Shown here: one piece after another, positions 1 through 13,041 of the stretch
Position numbering within the stretch: the stretch's first letter is position 1
Layout of the letters: each line of letters opens with the position of its first letter
Assembly: GCF_000165425.1 (NCBI RefSeq)
Contig: NW_001799399.1
Span: 633,336-697,335 of the forward strand
Source of the DNA: Paramecium tetraurelia
Lineage: Eukaryota; Ciliophora; Oligohymenophorea; Peniculida; Parameciidae
DNA: 64,000 bases
Direction: 5' to 3'
Notes under the pieces: generated by a model
Databases searched by the model: none
Seen by the model: only the letters and a program-made list of their open reading frames with translations
Told to the model about the DNA's origin: nothing
Translations under genes and position numbers: made by a program

Positions 1-3000
1 CAATTTAACTACAACTTTTTGTTACGAATGTTGATAAATCTGCCTCTTCACACGTTGATGTTACCAAATTAAATTAACAATTTGAGAGTGGATTTGTTAT
101 TTTTAAACAACCCCACTTATTAACTGGTTTATTACATGTTAATGAACTAAATTCACTTGTTGGAATTTCAAGACACTCATCCATCCAGTAAACAGCTAAA
201 TTATTTTCAACGTACATTAAACATGCCTACTTATTAAATGATAATCTATTAGACCAACTATAAAATAAAGAATATTTTGAATCAATTGGATATTCAAATT
301 TCTTACAAACATTGTTAGTATTATCATAGAAACAAGGAATATCAGTGCTTAGTGAACATGATAATGGATTTGTCTTAAATGTATTCAAACATACTGCTAA
401 AGTAGTCTAAGGTGTATCAATACAACCTAAATCTGGATCAAATTTACAATATTATCCTTTGGTTCTGATAGAGTAACACTTGTCCTTATTTACTAGACTA
501 GTGCAATTGACATTTTCATAATTATCTGTGCATTAACCATCTAAATAAATACACATTGATCCTAAAGTATTAAAGATACACCCTTTTTTATTCAAACCAG
601 GTTGTGAGCAGACTTCAGTTGAACCGTCGACAACATTACATACTTTAGTTTGAGTGTTCCATTTACATGCTTTATCAGTTGCATTCTGTCTTGTTAAACA
701 CACTACCTAATTTGTAGTTATTGATGCATCTTACAAATCCTAACACAATGTCGTATCGGGAACAGCTTAACATTAATTATCCTTAAATTGGCATTTTGCA
801 TTAATCTATATGCAGGCTGCCCAATTAAATGTAGGATCACATGTATTAGCATTAGTAAGCATTTCTCTTGTTACTGAAAGACACTGTTTATTGGTCTAAT
901 TATATTGACAATTGGCAGTTGTTTTATTTAAACATGCAAATTTATTAATTCCTAATTATGAGCAGTTAGTAATAAATGGTTCTCTATTAGTTGCTTTAAC
1001 ACATCTCATCTTTTCAAAACTGTAAACAATGCTTGTAGTTATTTTATTGTCAAAATATGAACATACTTTCATCGAATAGGGAAATTTATCACTATCTTTA
1101 ACGGTTTGATATGTAGATATGTCATATGTTTAACAAGTGTTACTAACAAATTTACAAATAGCATCTTGATTAATACAAGCTTCTACATTTAATTAATCTG
1201 AACATCCAATTGTAGTAGTCAAATCCTCAACACAAGAAGATGAAGTTGTGTCATATTTGCATTTACCGACTGCCCTATTCACACATGCATATTTATTAAG
1301 TCCAGGAGAATTACACTTCAAAATATCTGCAGAAACAGCTTCTCTGCATCTATATTATTCATCTCTAATACATGCCTTGTCAATTGCTAGCTTAGAACAT
1401 ACTAAACTATTAAATGTAACTAGATTTCTATCCTGATTACTAGAATCTATTAGTACAAAGTCATTGCACTAATTGAAATTTGATTCTTTATTAAAGCTGT
1501 AGCAAGCATTGTTTTCAGATGACCAACCACACTATTTTGATACCATATTCAAACAACCATATTAATTTGCAATACTACAGTCTGTATAATCTGTTTCTGA
1601 AGTAACTCCAACGCATTAATTATCAGTCTTTGTATTATCCCATTTGCATCTCTCGAAATTAGATTAAATGCACAATTACTTTAATTTAATATCAGCACAT
1701 TTAGAAAGTAAAGGATTAAATGGAGAACAAAGGGAAGTAGAAATATTAACATAGCAGTTTGCAGCAGTTAATTAAGGGCATGTGTATTGGTTATATATAC
1801 TGCAATCTTTACTGGTTTCATCCGACAAATTTGAAATCAATGTACATTAATTTGAATCCCATTTGCATAGAAGATTTGGAGTATTGATTAAACAAGCTGA
1901 TTAATTTAGATTTCCATCACATGAAGTAAAAGTTTCAGTCGTTACTACTGAGCATCTATAAGTAACAGGATCATATTTAACCTTAGATCCTGAACAACTA
2001 ATACAAGCCTTTTTGCTTACTTTATTGCTGATCAATTAAGCACATGTAAATCCTGTGGCATCTTCACATTTACTTGAGTAAATGCAAGATTAATCAACTT
2101 AACTACAGATTGCATCTCGATTGGCTAGTTAAAGTTTATTAACTTCATAGCATAAGTAATATTTATTAGCGCTAGTTTTTTAAGGTACTGAATCTGTCTT
2201 TTAACAATAATTAAGTTTAGTAAAGTTACAGCCCATAGCTTCACACATTGTTTTGCTCATACTTTTATCGCATTTGTCTGATAAAACATCACCTTAACCA
2301 ATACTTGGCTAACTTGATATACATTTATTGTTTGACCTACATGCATCAGTGGCAGATGCACAAATTATTGGACTGCTTTCATCTTTATAGTCATTACATG
2401 TTAATCCTAATTGGACAGTACCATTGTTGATGCATTTTCTGATGCTTCTTACTAGGGATTTGCATTATTTTCCTGGTTATTAATCTGGATCTGCTGAAGT
2501 TAGCTCACATATTACCCCAGGGGTTGAACTCACATTACATGTTTAAACTATTGAAGAACAATCAGGTAGTTTATGTTAATTATTGCTTAAAGAAAGACAC
2601 CCGCCTTAATTGATATCAAAATAACATTATTCAGAAACCATTTCTAAACATAGAGCTCTTGAATATGTATCCAAACAAATTGGTTTACTGCTTATTAAGT
2701 CTTACTCTACACATAACGATCGTGTGCAAGTAGAACTATTGCCATTTGCATCTTAGCAATTATAACTGTAGTTCGAATAAAATATATAATTATATGTCGG
2801 CTGCAAAATCTCACAAGTTTTTGTTGCTGTTTCCCAAAAGCAATATTTCTCAAAATTGCATTATTAAACATTATTAGTCGCTCCTAAACACTACTTATTT
2901 CCATCTGTTTAATCTAGATATTGACTTATTGACACACAAGCTATTTTATTGTAATAATATCCAATTGTTTGTTATGATTTAAGATTAGTGCATGTTTAAG

Positions 3001-6000
3001 TTTCAGTAATTTCAACATCAACACATTTGAGTGTATTTAAATTGAAATAACAACTGGATGGTATTTGCATACAAACTTCAACGCTGATTGCAATGGCTGA
3101 AGAGCATTTAGTTTAGTCACTATTAAATGGTTTACACTTATGACTAGATGGAGATTAATTGTAATCAAAGTAACAATTGTGACCTTGGGTATGAAATAAA
3201 CAAGCATATTCGTTTAAGTAATAAGCTTAACAATCTTTGTTTTTTGCTGATAATGAAACACATGTGTAATCAGAATCGTGATAGAAGGCACCTCCTGTAA
3301 TTGAATAACACCCTAGTCTATTATATAAATTATTCGATGAAACAAACTATTTATCTGTTAATGTTAATTTTAAGCATTTAAATTTGGTATTATCCCAATA
3401 ACATGGTTCTTTTGTTACTAATATACACAAATTCTAGTTGATATAATCTTCGCATCCCAATAATGAAATTTCAGTTTGGTTCTCGTAACATTCATAAGCT
3501 TGAGGATCCCATCTACATAACCCTCCTGTGTTTTTATAACAGGTTATAGAATTAGCTCCTGGTACAGAGCACTTATTGCTTGACATGTTTGTATACTTGC
3601 AAGTTTAAGTAGATGAATTGTATTCACATAATTATCCATCTTTAGTAATTCTTTCACAAGCAGTTGAACCCACTGGACCATTAGAGTTAAAGTAATCGCA
3701 ATCGACATCGGTAGGTGCATCAATACATTTATCAGTTGTAAATGAAAATTAGCAGGCTGTGTTTGGATTTTCAATGCATGCCTTATAATTCTGATTATAT
3801 GAACATGTATAAATTTCATCATATTCGTCAGAAGTAATTTCTTAGCATGTTAATAAAATTGGATTCCATTTACATAAAACATTTGGGGTGAATCTTAAAC
3901 ATACATTACTATTTCCTCCTGCTGCATTACAAGTAGCATAATTTGTTTAAATATTTGGTTTGCATCTTTTATTTATATCATCGTATAAAAAGTATTTTAA
4001 AGTATTTCTATTTGTGATTGTTGCTTCTATTGCTAGACAACCATATTTGTTTAGAATAGCTGGAAATTATATGAAAACATCTAAATTTCCATAATTAGAG
4101 TAATTTATATTAACACAGGATTTTCCATTGTAGTAACATAATTGCTTTGTTGACCATTCAATCATATGGCATGAATTTCTATTCATTTAAGAACATCTCA
4201 TCTAGTTTGAATTGTAGTAGTTCTTGACCACATCTGGCTTTGAAATATCAACAATATCTGAAGTCAATTGCTAACATCTTAAATTGGATCCAAAAAAGCA
4301 ATAAACACCAACAGCTTAGGATGAATATCTACTACAAGAATGAGCATTGATTCCAATCTTCTCAGTACAACAAGGTGTAGTGCATAAATCAGTATTCTTT
4401 TAACAAGTACCTGACTCAGGCATAAATTTACAATACCCTCTGTCGACATCACTATTAATTCCAATTCTGAAATCATAATCTGGAAATTCCATCTCAATAG
4501 CAGCACAAACATTAGCATTTACTTTAACATCAGTTGAGTAATTAGAACACTTTTGATTTAATAAGACTGATTAATCCAAGCATCTACTTTATCGTTCTGA
4601 CCATTAGCATAATTATCCAATAGTTATTATCTATGTGCAAACATCTCTAGTGGGGGAACTAGATTAGCATTACATGTTTTAGAGTAACTCAGTTACCTGG
4701 GCTGCACTATCAGGATTAGCAGAGTCTAATTCTTTACATTAATTCAACTCTGTATCAAAATAACAACTGCCTGATACTTAAGCACATGCATATGTATTTA
4801 ACCCAGCTGTATTGCATGTCATAGAAGAGATCACTGAATTAACACAACTCTTCTCTACCTCTAAGTATCTGCATGGTTCTTTTCCATATTCAACTAGTGC
4901 ACATGCTTGAGGATTAACAAATTGCATTTTTAAGCATTCCACTTAAGCTACATCCACCTTCTTTCTTATTTATTAACATTAACTTTGATTCCATCTGCAA
5001 ATTTATCCTTATGTAGTAATGGATGCACATGCTATTCTGTTTAATCCTATTTTTTTGTTTTAACATTCAAGAGTGTTGAGTAAATTTTAACCAATAGATG
5101 AACTTGTATCAATACTGTCACATTTAGATGTAGCTTAATTAAAATAGCACCCTATTGAAGAATTCTCATACACCTAAGAACAAGCATTGGGATTTGCAAA
5201 TTATAAACTATTACACGTAGTTTCAAGTGACTTAATTTCTATCTAAATACATCCATTTAAAGTCCATTAACAAGGTATTCCAGGTTTTGTTATACTAACA
5301 CATCCAAATAAATTTATATATGGAGATTCACACAAATCATTCACATCACTATTCACACATCGATGAGTTGATGCATTGTATTTACAAGATACATTTGGCT
5401 TTGATATTGCTTAGCATACATTTCCATTATATTTAGTAGTAGTATCACTTTTATTTAATTCACAATCTAAATCTTGATTTATAATTTATCTAATGCAACT
5501 TTATCCATCCCATTTACAATATTGATATTATGTTAATACATTCACACAAGCATCTTCATTTAGTGACATTTCACATTAAAATTATTTTAAATCTTCTAAG
5601 GTGATCGATTCGCATTTACCATTCGTAAATGTACAATATTAATTTTTCAATGATAAACAAAGTTCTTTAGTTAACCCTTATGTATTGCATGTTAACTTAT
5701 CTGCAATTGCTGGTACTTTACAAACAAAGTTTTAAGTATCAAATTTACATTTACCTTCGAATTATTAACAAACACTCTAATTTACTTCTTTAACGTTTTC
5801 ACATTTTAAATCTATTGTTTTAACAAAGCTTTAACACTTCCCTGATTTCCATTAGCACAGCAACTTTGGATTATAAATACCAAGACATCCTAGCCTATTG
5901 AAGTTCATTTCACATTTATTAATGTTTACTGATTTTATCTCTTGACACTTGTTCTGAATGAATATACCTTAAATATACTGATATTAATACATTATTGATT

Positions 6001-6668
6001 GGAAGTTGTAATTGAAATGCAAGTATCTTAGTTTATTCCTAGACCTGTGCATTTCAACTTGGCTAATCCTTATTCATTGACACTTACACATTTGTAATCT
6101 TGAGAAAAGCCGCCATTCATGCCTAATTTTAAGTTAGAAGCTTACATTTCAAATTTTAAATCTTCTAACACATAGAAGGTGTTACAGAATTTCCAAATAT
6201 AGCCTCACATTAATCTCCATCGGGAACATTACTTAAATATTCAGTGCATTTGTTTCCATTCCAAATACAATCCTTGTTAGCTACATTTGTGCATGAGTAC
6301 TTCGAGAACCTCTCATAGCAACCTAACTTTGCCAGATGAGTAGGTTTAATTGATACACATCTCTTTCCAAATATGCCTTAATTCATTATTTATAATTCTT
6401 ACATCGAGCTTCCTCCCCAATCTGATTAGTAAGTTAATTTAAGCATGCTAACTGATTTAATGTCGGTAAACAACCATGACTTGTCGATGAAGTATCCATG
6501 CAAGAACTCTCAAACTAATTGTAATAACCTAAATTAGATATTCAATTTACATTTTATTCCTTATGTTTTGCTAACACATGCAATTGAATCTAAAGGGAAA
6601 TAGTTACAAAACATCTGATGTGTTAACATAATTGAACAGCTAATTAATAGAAGCTACAATATTTTCAT
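1..6668 (-). CDS. Large cysteine-rich secreted protein, Paramecium surface-antigen-like repeats (3' end outside window)
   Basis: The start is the ATG at 6666-6668. The first residues (MKILQLLLISCSIML) form a signal peptide. Behind it lie roughly 2,200 residues packed with cysteines in short motifs of the kind C-x-[WFY]-x(3-8)-C, for example RCIFGKRC, DCIWNGNKC and LCQWKSGKC, about one pair every 30-40 residues. This is the style of the Paramecium surface antigen repeat. Coding needs TAA/TAG read as Gln and several 22-26 nt introns near the 5' end; two of these end in AAG. No TGA was met in the stretches translated. The C-terminus, where a GPI signal or membrane segment would lie, is beyond base 1. 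Likely role: a disulfide-rich coat or secreted protein. Whether it is a true immobilisation antigen or a related family cannot be told, and not all 6.6 kb was read codon by codon. Confidence 0.75.
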
Positions 6669-6808
6669 TAATAATAATAATTTAAGTCCTAAAAGTTTTT
6701 TTTTGTTTAAATTTGCGATATTAAAAAACAGGAATTACTTAATATCTGTTAATGTATTATTATTTATATTATATTTCAAAATAATGATATTTTGAATTGA
6801 TTATTATG
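6669..6808. other. Short AT-rich spacer
   Basis: These 140 bases lie between the start of the cysteine-rich gene and the stop of the phosphodiesterase gene, both on the minus strand. They should carry the promoter of the former and the 3' end of the latter. No motif was recognised. Confidence 0.5.
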
Positions 6809-9394
6809 TCATTCTAAATATTTATACTCTTGCAATAACAATAACAGTCCAGGGTTGCGTTATAAAAACTTAGCAAATGCATTAGATTCTATCTTTAATA
6901 TCGATCCCTCTCTAACTGCCTTGATTGTAGTTGTTAATTTGTTTCCCTTCAAAATAGCGTTAATTTCCCCTATAAATGAGCCAGAATCAAACTCTTCCAA
7001 TTTCTAGTTTAATCAATAATCTTACTGCCTCTTCACAGTCAATAAATGCAAATGCACCTTTTCTAATGAAAAATACAAAAGTAGCGTCATCATCTTTCTT
7101 CCATAAGATTTGACCTTTACTGACTTCCTGTTATTGCATAATCATCTCTAACTAAGTTTTTTGAGTTGGAGTCAATTGAGAAAAATGTGAATTTCTATTT
7201 AAATATATACTATAATTTCATACTTAAACAAGATCTGTATGGCTTATTGTTTTCTAGCTTCCATCAATTACATCATTTGTTCAATCACTGGTCCTTGTCC
7301 TTCAAATCCATCACCAAATATAAACCAAAAATCATGTTTGTCTAGAGATAACACCCTTAAATCAGTCACTGCTAGTACTGAGGCTCTTCTCCTACCAGTT
7401 TAGATCAAGGCTGATTCTCCAAAATAGTCTCCGGATTATAAATATCTTTAAAACTTGTTCTCTTTCTAATCAGAGAAGACCTTAGCCAAACCAGACTCTA
7501 TGATATAGAATTTATGTCCCTCTTAATTCTCTTAAATTACTAATTCACCTTCCTTATACTTTTCTAACTTTAGAGCATCCATTAAAAATTTGGCATTATT
7601 CAAAGTCAGTTTATCGAAAATGTCAATTCTACTTATTATATCCATTTTTCTATTTAATGGGATATCTTATTAGACATTTGGTCTAATTAAGATCAGAGTA
7701 TTCTCAATACCTGGTTTGGCTACTTTCAAACCAGATCCTTTGAGCACATCTTTAGCAGCAACATGAACTAAATACATTCTATTCTTCACTTGATTGGGTA
7801 ATTAGGACAATACTGTCTAAGGGGTGTGAATGGGAGGAACTCCAGCTTCATGTAAAATAATATCTTCTGTGAATTTAGGAGAATTCAATTATCTGCATCT
7901 TGCCTAATTTAAATGCCCTTATTTCTATAATTCCTCGATTTTAACTGGATCATAAAATGTGTCACCACTAAAGTATATGGATTTGTTTTGATATCTGACT
8001 CTGAATCCAATACAAGGGATTGAATGAAAAGCATAAAAGAATTCAAATTCTGCTCCATAAATATTTAAAGGGACTCCCAAAATAGCTGGTCTGAATATAA
8101 ACAGACTTTTAATCTAGTCTTATGATAAATTAGAAATTGCAGAATATTTTCTTAGAAATGAATACATGATAGTCCTTGTTGTGATTATTTCAACTTTACT
8201 ATCATCTAATATTTTGTGAAAGGCTCCTGCATCATGATCAGCATGACAATGACTTATGATAATGGCACTTATCATGATAGGTGGAATTCCCATCTTTTTT
8301 AGATGGTAACTGGTGTAGGGAGGAGGATCCACCATTATTCCTCTGCCATTGATCCAAAAAATGTAACCAGATGTAGAACCTTTAGGATCAAATCCATGAG
8401 ACTAGGTTATTTATATTGAATTACACATCCCAAAACTGTGACACCAAATTCAGGAGCTTAGAATGTGAGACCTTCATTCAATTCTATGCTTCCTTTCTTC
8501 TACAATTTAGCTTCTCCATTTTTATTCCACAATAATAAGTTTGGCATACTTCCTATATCTTGATCATCTTCATCAGAATCTACCTCTTCGAAGTTTTAAG
8601 TCAGACTTGGAGGCTTTTTCCCGTGTTACATCTTTTTCATTATTGTTAATGAAGGAGGGGCGATTTCAGATTTCCCTGAACTATCAATTTTGTGTAATGA
8701 TAATAATTTATCGTATTCTTTTGGAAAACTAAATTTATCAGGGAAACTTATCAACAGATTCTAATTGTCATATATTGTAAATTCTTTTTCTTCTTTTACT
8801 ATTTTTACTTTCCCTATTTATGCCACATTATTCTCAAAAATTATGAACTTTAGTAAGGTTTCTGAAGTAAGTTTTTCATTTAAATTCATGGGATTTTTTG
8901 CGAATATTGCCAATTCTTTCTTAAAATCCACATATTCAACTGGGTCCACATCAGAATGATAATCATTTTTGATTTACTATAAACTATATATTAAAAAATA
9001 CACTAAAATCCTATGGACCTAACAAAGTTTCCTGAAAAACAATCTTGATTGAGTTTGCAGTTTCAGTATCACATATCAATGTAACTTATCTTTTCTTGAT
9101 AAAGAAATTGAAATAAGCTGGGAATTCAAATTCTGCAACATTAATCCCAAATTATTTGTTGAATCTCTAGGAAGGTATAATGTAAAATGTTGGCACTTCC
9201 ACTCCTAAAGACATGGAATCCTTCACAGTTTCAGGAGGTAATCCAAACTGAATTGGACCTTCGCTAGTTTTGATAATAAGCCCTCCTCTGTTTAATTTCA
9301 TGGTTTGTACTGCAGGAATCTACTCTTGAGGTTTTAATTCCTAATTCAATTCTTGAACGTCTTAGTGAAACTACTCCTTGGATGTGCAAGCCAT
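6809..9394 (-). CDS. Metallo-beta-lactamase-fold cyclic-nucleotide phosphodiesterase with cyclic-nucleotide-binding domains (Dictyostelium PDE-D/GbpA-like)
   Basis: ATG at 9392-9394, stop TGA at 6809-6811; about 828 residues after removing four introns of 22-29 nt. An N-terminal region of about 250 residues is unassigned. A metallo-beta-lactamase domain follows, with the metal motif SHCHADHDAG and later FSGDTFYDP. Next come two cyclic-nucleotide-binding folds. The first has a good phosphate cassette (FGESALIQTGRRRAS), with the Arg that contacts the cyclic phosphate. The second (FIGEINAILKGNKLTTT) lacks that Arg and is probably structural. This order matches the Dictyostelium cGMP phosphodiesterases in which cGMP binding stimulates cGMP hydrolysis. 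Inferred role: hydrolysis of cGMP or cAMP under feedback by the bound nucleotide. Substrate preference cannot be read from the sequence. The start ATG is the first in frame. Confidence 0.85.
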
Positions 9395-9463
9395 AACAAA
9401 TTTCAATAAATATAATGATTTAATTAATCTTCATATCATATTTATATATAATTTTTTTAAATA

Positions 9464-10699
9464 TCATTTAGCAACAATTCCAAAGCTGATGTGATCCTGT
9501 TACACTGTAAGAATCTAGGCAATTTCATTTCGACATAGAAAGCAAGCGTCAGTATTTCCAATGCAGTAAGCACAAAATTTGCCATGTCCACAAGGCATAA
9601 AAATCTTCTCTCCCACTTTATCTTAGCATATTACACATAAGTTCTATTCCTCAGAATTCACAGATTATAAGTCGTTGCTCAACATTGGAGGTTGACTCGA
9701 TTGTCTTTGTCCAACATTTGTTATTATTGGTTTATAATAATTAGTTGATACTCTTTATAAAATTGTTGTTGCTTATTCATAAGGTTATTGCTTTTCTTCT
9801 AAGTCCTTTCCGATTTCTAGATTAAATATGAAATTTGCATAATATTATTCCAAATTTCTTCTCTCAAAATAAGTGTACACTGACAAAAGGATGAATAAAA
9901 TGGGTAAAATTATTTTCAAGGCAAAGTTATTGAAGTATAGAAAGAGATTTGTCATAGATATTGTGACTTAATATAGGACGAATTACACGTAGTAGGCAGC
10001 TTTCATATGAATAATATAAAGTACTTCTTTATTTCTCATTCTTTTTTATCAAAGATGGAATTACTTTGATTACAAAATAAAGAAGTGAGACAAAGGCTAT
10101 TACTCCATCTAATATTAGCAGAATCAAAAACAACCATAAAACCTATATCCAATCCCAAGCAACAAAATTATCCAATTTCAGAGTTACTGATAATGTTTCA
10201 ACTAATATTACTATCTTCCATAGTACATTAAACTATTATGTCATTCTTTATGCTATACGAACTATTAGAATGCAACAAATGCGAAGTATTTCTTTTTATT
10301 GCAATATATCAGCAATCTTAGGATCAACAATAATAATGGAAACAGAATGATCATCAAATAAAATTGAATTTCCAGCATAACTATCAAAATATAACACAAT
10401 TTCATTAAACAATAGATGAACGATTCTAAATAATAATAAACCCTTAATTCCGTTTGTAAACAATAACAAGTTTAAATACATCTGCCTATTATAATATTCA
10501 AAATATTACAAATATCAACAAATATTAGGCACATCACCATCTAGATAATTGATAAATAGTTTTCTAAATAAAAGGAAATTAAAAAATAAACATATAGATA
10601 TAAAATGATTTCTAAGTATTATTCTCTAACAAATTCTATTGCTAATTATTTTACTTCTGCTTCTAATTAAACTTTGTTTCGATCTTGTTATTCTTACAT
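9464..10699 (-). CDS. Multi-pass membrane protein with C-terminal C3HC4 RING finger (putative E3 ubiquitin ligase)
   Basis: ATG at 10697-10699, stop at 9464-9466; 387 residues after removing three introns (24, 26 and 22 nt), which makes the length an exact multiple of three. The N-terminus is charged (MQEQQDRNKVQLEAEVKQ). It is followed by several strongly hydrophobic segments and then a Gln-rich linker. The last 50 residues form the RING: C-V-I-C, then MPCGHGKFCAYC, then CFLC. Cys and His spacing fits C3HC4. Likely role: transferring ubiquitin to targets at an internal or surface membrane. The first exon and the third intron (starting GTG) are the least certain parts, since another frame from base 10481 is also open for 60 codons. 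The gene lies 70 bp downstream of the phosphodiesterase start, on the same strand. Confidence 0.75.
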
Positions 10700-11081
10700 A
10701 TTTTATAAAAAATTTATAAATTTTATTATCAAAAAATCTTATTTTTATTTTCTTGTAAATGTTAGAAATCAATAATTAAGGAATCCAATAAATTTAGAAC
10801 AATATTATATTTCAAATAAATAAGAAATTATTCTAATGATCTTTTCGCATATATAAGATGCTATGGCAATGATATACTAAATCAAAATGAATATTATCAT
10901 TTATAATGAATTGTTAAAAAAACTGCTATTTTGTAAATGATGACCTACAAGAGATATTCATATTTAGACCAATATTCTTCTTTAAGTCATATTTAATAAA
11001 CATAAAAATATCAAATAAAGTGATTTCCAATTTTATATTATATAATGTTAATTATTTATATTAATATTAAAAACGGATTGT
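10700..11081. promoter_or_regulatory. Divergent intergenic region (RING gene / trichocyst gene)
   Basis: About 380 very AT-rich bases lie between two start codons that point away from each other, so both promoters should be here. I saw no further open frame of quality and no recognisable control motif. Confidence 0.4.
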
Positions 11082-12225
11082 ATGAGGAAATTAGTTTCTA
11101 TACTATTGATTTCTCTCACCTTGGCAAGTCAAATTCAAGGTCCTTTATCTAATCCAATAATGAATGAATTAGAATAAACACATTTAGGGAAAGCATTCTT
11201 GAAATTACTAAGCTTAAAATCAAAGGCACAACAATTTGATTTCTCTAAATTATATGCTGCACTTGATGACTTACAAAATTCAATCAAATAAAGATTGGCT
11301 GATGAATAACAAGAGTATTAGTAAAATGAAGTGTAATATTTCACAGACAAGGAATTTTTCTCAGGTTAAATTACACAATTCTAGAATGAAGTAATCTTAT
11401 TTACTTACTTTATTAGATAGCATCATTAGAAATAGATGTTACAGATTTCACTGAAAGCAGAGACTTATTATAAATTGCTTTAAATGGAAAGGTTGATGAA
11501 TTGAAGGAAGTTTAATCGTTGGCAGACGGATTATAAGCAAGAATCACAAAAGAAGAAGGCATCTTCAAAGATCAATAGAATCAATATACAAGTGCTGTTT
11601 AAGCTCTAGATTAAGCTTTATAATTGATTGGATAACTTAGAGATGGTTCATTCATCTAGAATAGAAGTGTCTCATTCTTAGAAGAAGGTCTAAAATAACT
11701 CCAACATTAAAGAATTATGTATGGACCTTTGATCACTGCATTCACTTAAATCATGGCCCCAAGTTTCAATGATTCAGAAGCAAGTGCAAAAGTTTAAAAG
11801 TTAATTCAAAATTTGAGAGATACTATTGTTAAAAATAAAACAGACTTAGAAAATGCTTATCAATAAATTAGAGCCATCGATGATCATAATCTCAGTCAAT
11901 ATAACCAAAGAATAACCAATTTATCAACAATTGTAATTCCAACAATATAGGCTGAAATTTAAACTAGAGATGGTAATTATAGTGTGTTATTGATTAGCTC
12001 AAATTCAAACAAAGTAAAATTTACTCAGAGATGCCCAAACCAATTTCAAGAACGCTTCAGATAACTTAGATAATACTAATAACAGATGGGTTGAAAGGTA
12101 TTTATAAATTACCATATTTTAGAACCAATGAACACAATAAATTGATGGACTAGCTTTTAACTTAATAATCCCTATTTCCCAAGATTGTAAATCAATTAGA
12201 GGGAGCAGGAGTTAGAAGAAGATGA
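11082..12225 (+). CDS. Trichocyst matrix protein (TMP/Grl family), secreted coiled-coil precursor
   Basis: The start ATG at 11082 opens a signal peptide (MRKLVSILLISLTLAS). Three introns, at 11391-11416, 11973-11997 and 12098-12122, give 355 residues ending at TGA 12223-12225. After the signal comes a segment NPIMNELEQTHLGKAFLKLL, typical of the start of trichocyst and Tetrahymena Grl precursors. Long heptad-rich coiled coils, rich in Gln, Leu, Asp and Glu, follow. Family members are cut from a precursor and pack into the crystalline, calcium-responsive core of exocytic trichocysts. The length suits a classic precursor of about 40 kDa. The processing sites are not evident. The next gene starts 58 bp downstream on the same strand. 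Confidence 0.87.
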
Positions 12226-12283
12226 TTTTCTTAAGATTAGCAAATATAATATTTAATAATATATATTTATTTAGTAAATAAGA

Positions 12284-13003
12284 ATGTAGAATTTTAAAAG
12301 AGTTGTTATTTTATTGTCTAAAACTTCTGGAAGAGATAAAGTGAGTATTAAATAATAATAATATTATTAGTCTTGCAGAATTTTACAATATTTTGGTAAA
12401 TTTTGTGCAGAATAATTGAAAGAGTTAAAATAGGATGAATTATCCTTAAAGTGCAAAAACTTAAGTTCAAACATGAGTTTAACTAGAAAGGTCTTAAGAT
12501 TTGGAAGAACAATTGGAATCATAATTTCAATTATGGAATTATCAAAATAAAAAGGAAATAAAGCAATCATTCTTAATAAAATATTGATGAATATTTCTTG
12601 CTTTCTTTATTTTTTGGTTGATCACACTCATTGGTTTTGTAAAGTAAACTCCATATTAACTTTTAGATTTAAGTGATACAAAATCCATAATTAGAAGCCA
12701 AGGCAGATTATTGGAGTGATGCGCTTTGGAATTTTGAGGCGTTCTTTGATTGTGTTGCATTGATTTTAGAAATAAGGGAAGAATAAAATAAATCATAAGA
12801 AACAAAATCCTCCTAACGTCTTTTCAATCTTAAATTAGATTTACTAAGGGCTTTTATGGATTTACTGGTATCAATTTAATTTCAATAAAAAGAGTGCCTA
12901 TGGATTTATAAGTAATGGGAGAGTACCTGGTAAATGGATTGGCTTCTTTGGAACTATCAGCTCAATTATCGGATTAAAATAACAATGGGATGCAGCTAAG
13001 TGA
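12284..13003 (+). CDS. PEX11: Peroxisomal membrane protein PEX11
   Basis: ATG at 12284, TGA at 13001-13003; 223 residues after removing introns at 12644-12666 (23 nt) and 12868-12892 (25 nt). The conserved PEX11 blocks are visible: an N-terminal helix with SLTRKVLRFGRTIG, a membrane-facing segment LVDHTHWFCK, an internal helix DYWSDALWNFEAF, and the C-terminal glycine-rich stretch GKWIGFFGTISSIIGL. PEX11 binds and curves the peroxisomal membrane during elongation and division. A 30-nt stretch near residue 20 (12341-12370) starts GTG and ends TAG, and could instead be an in-frame intron. The second intron is needed to bring the C-terminal motif into frame, which supports it. Confidence 0.88.
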
Positions 13004-13041
13004 AATATAATCATTTCAAAATTGTATTAAATAACAATAAT

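Noticed and set aside
10296-10481. Start of the RING gene at 10481 (MYLNLLLFTNG...)
   Set aside because: A better model starts at 10699 with a charged N-terminus and two ordinary introns, and gives an exact multiple of three; the frame at 10481 is blocked upstream by TGA.
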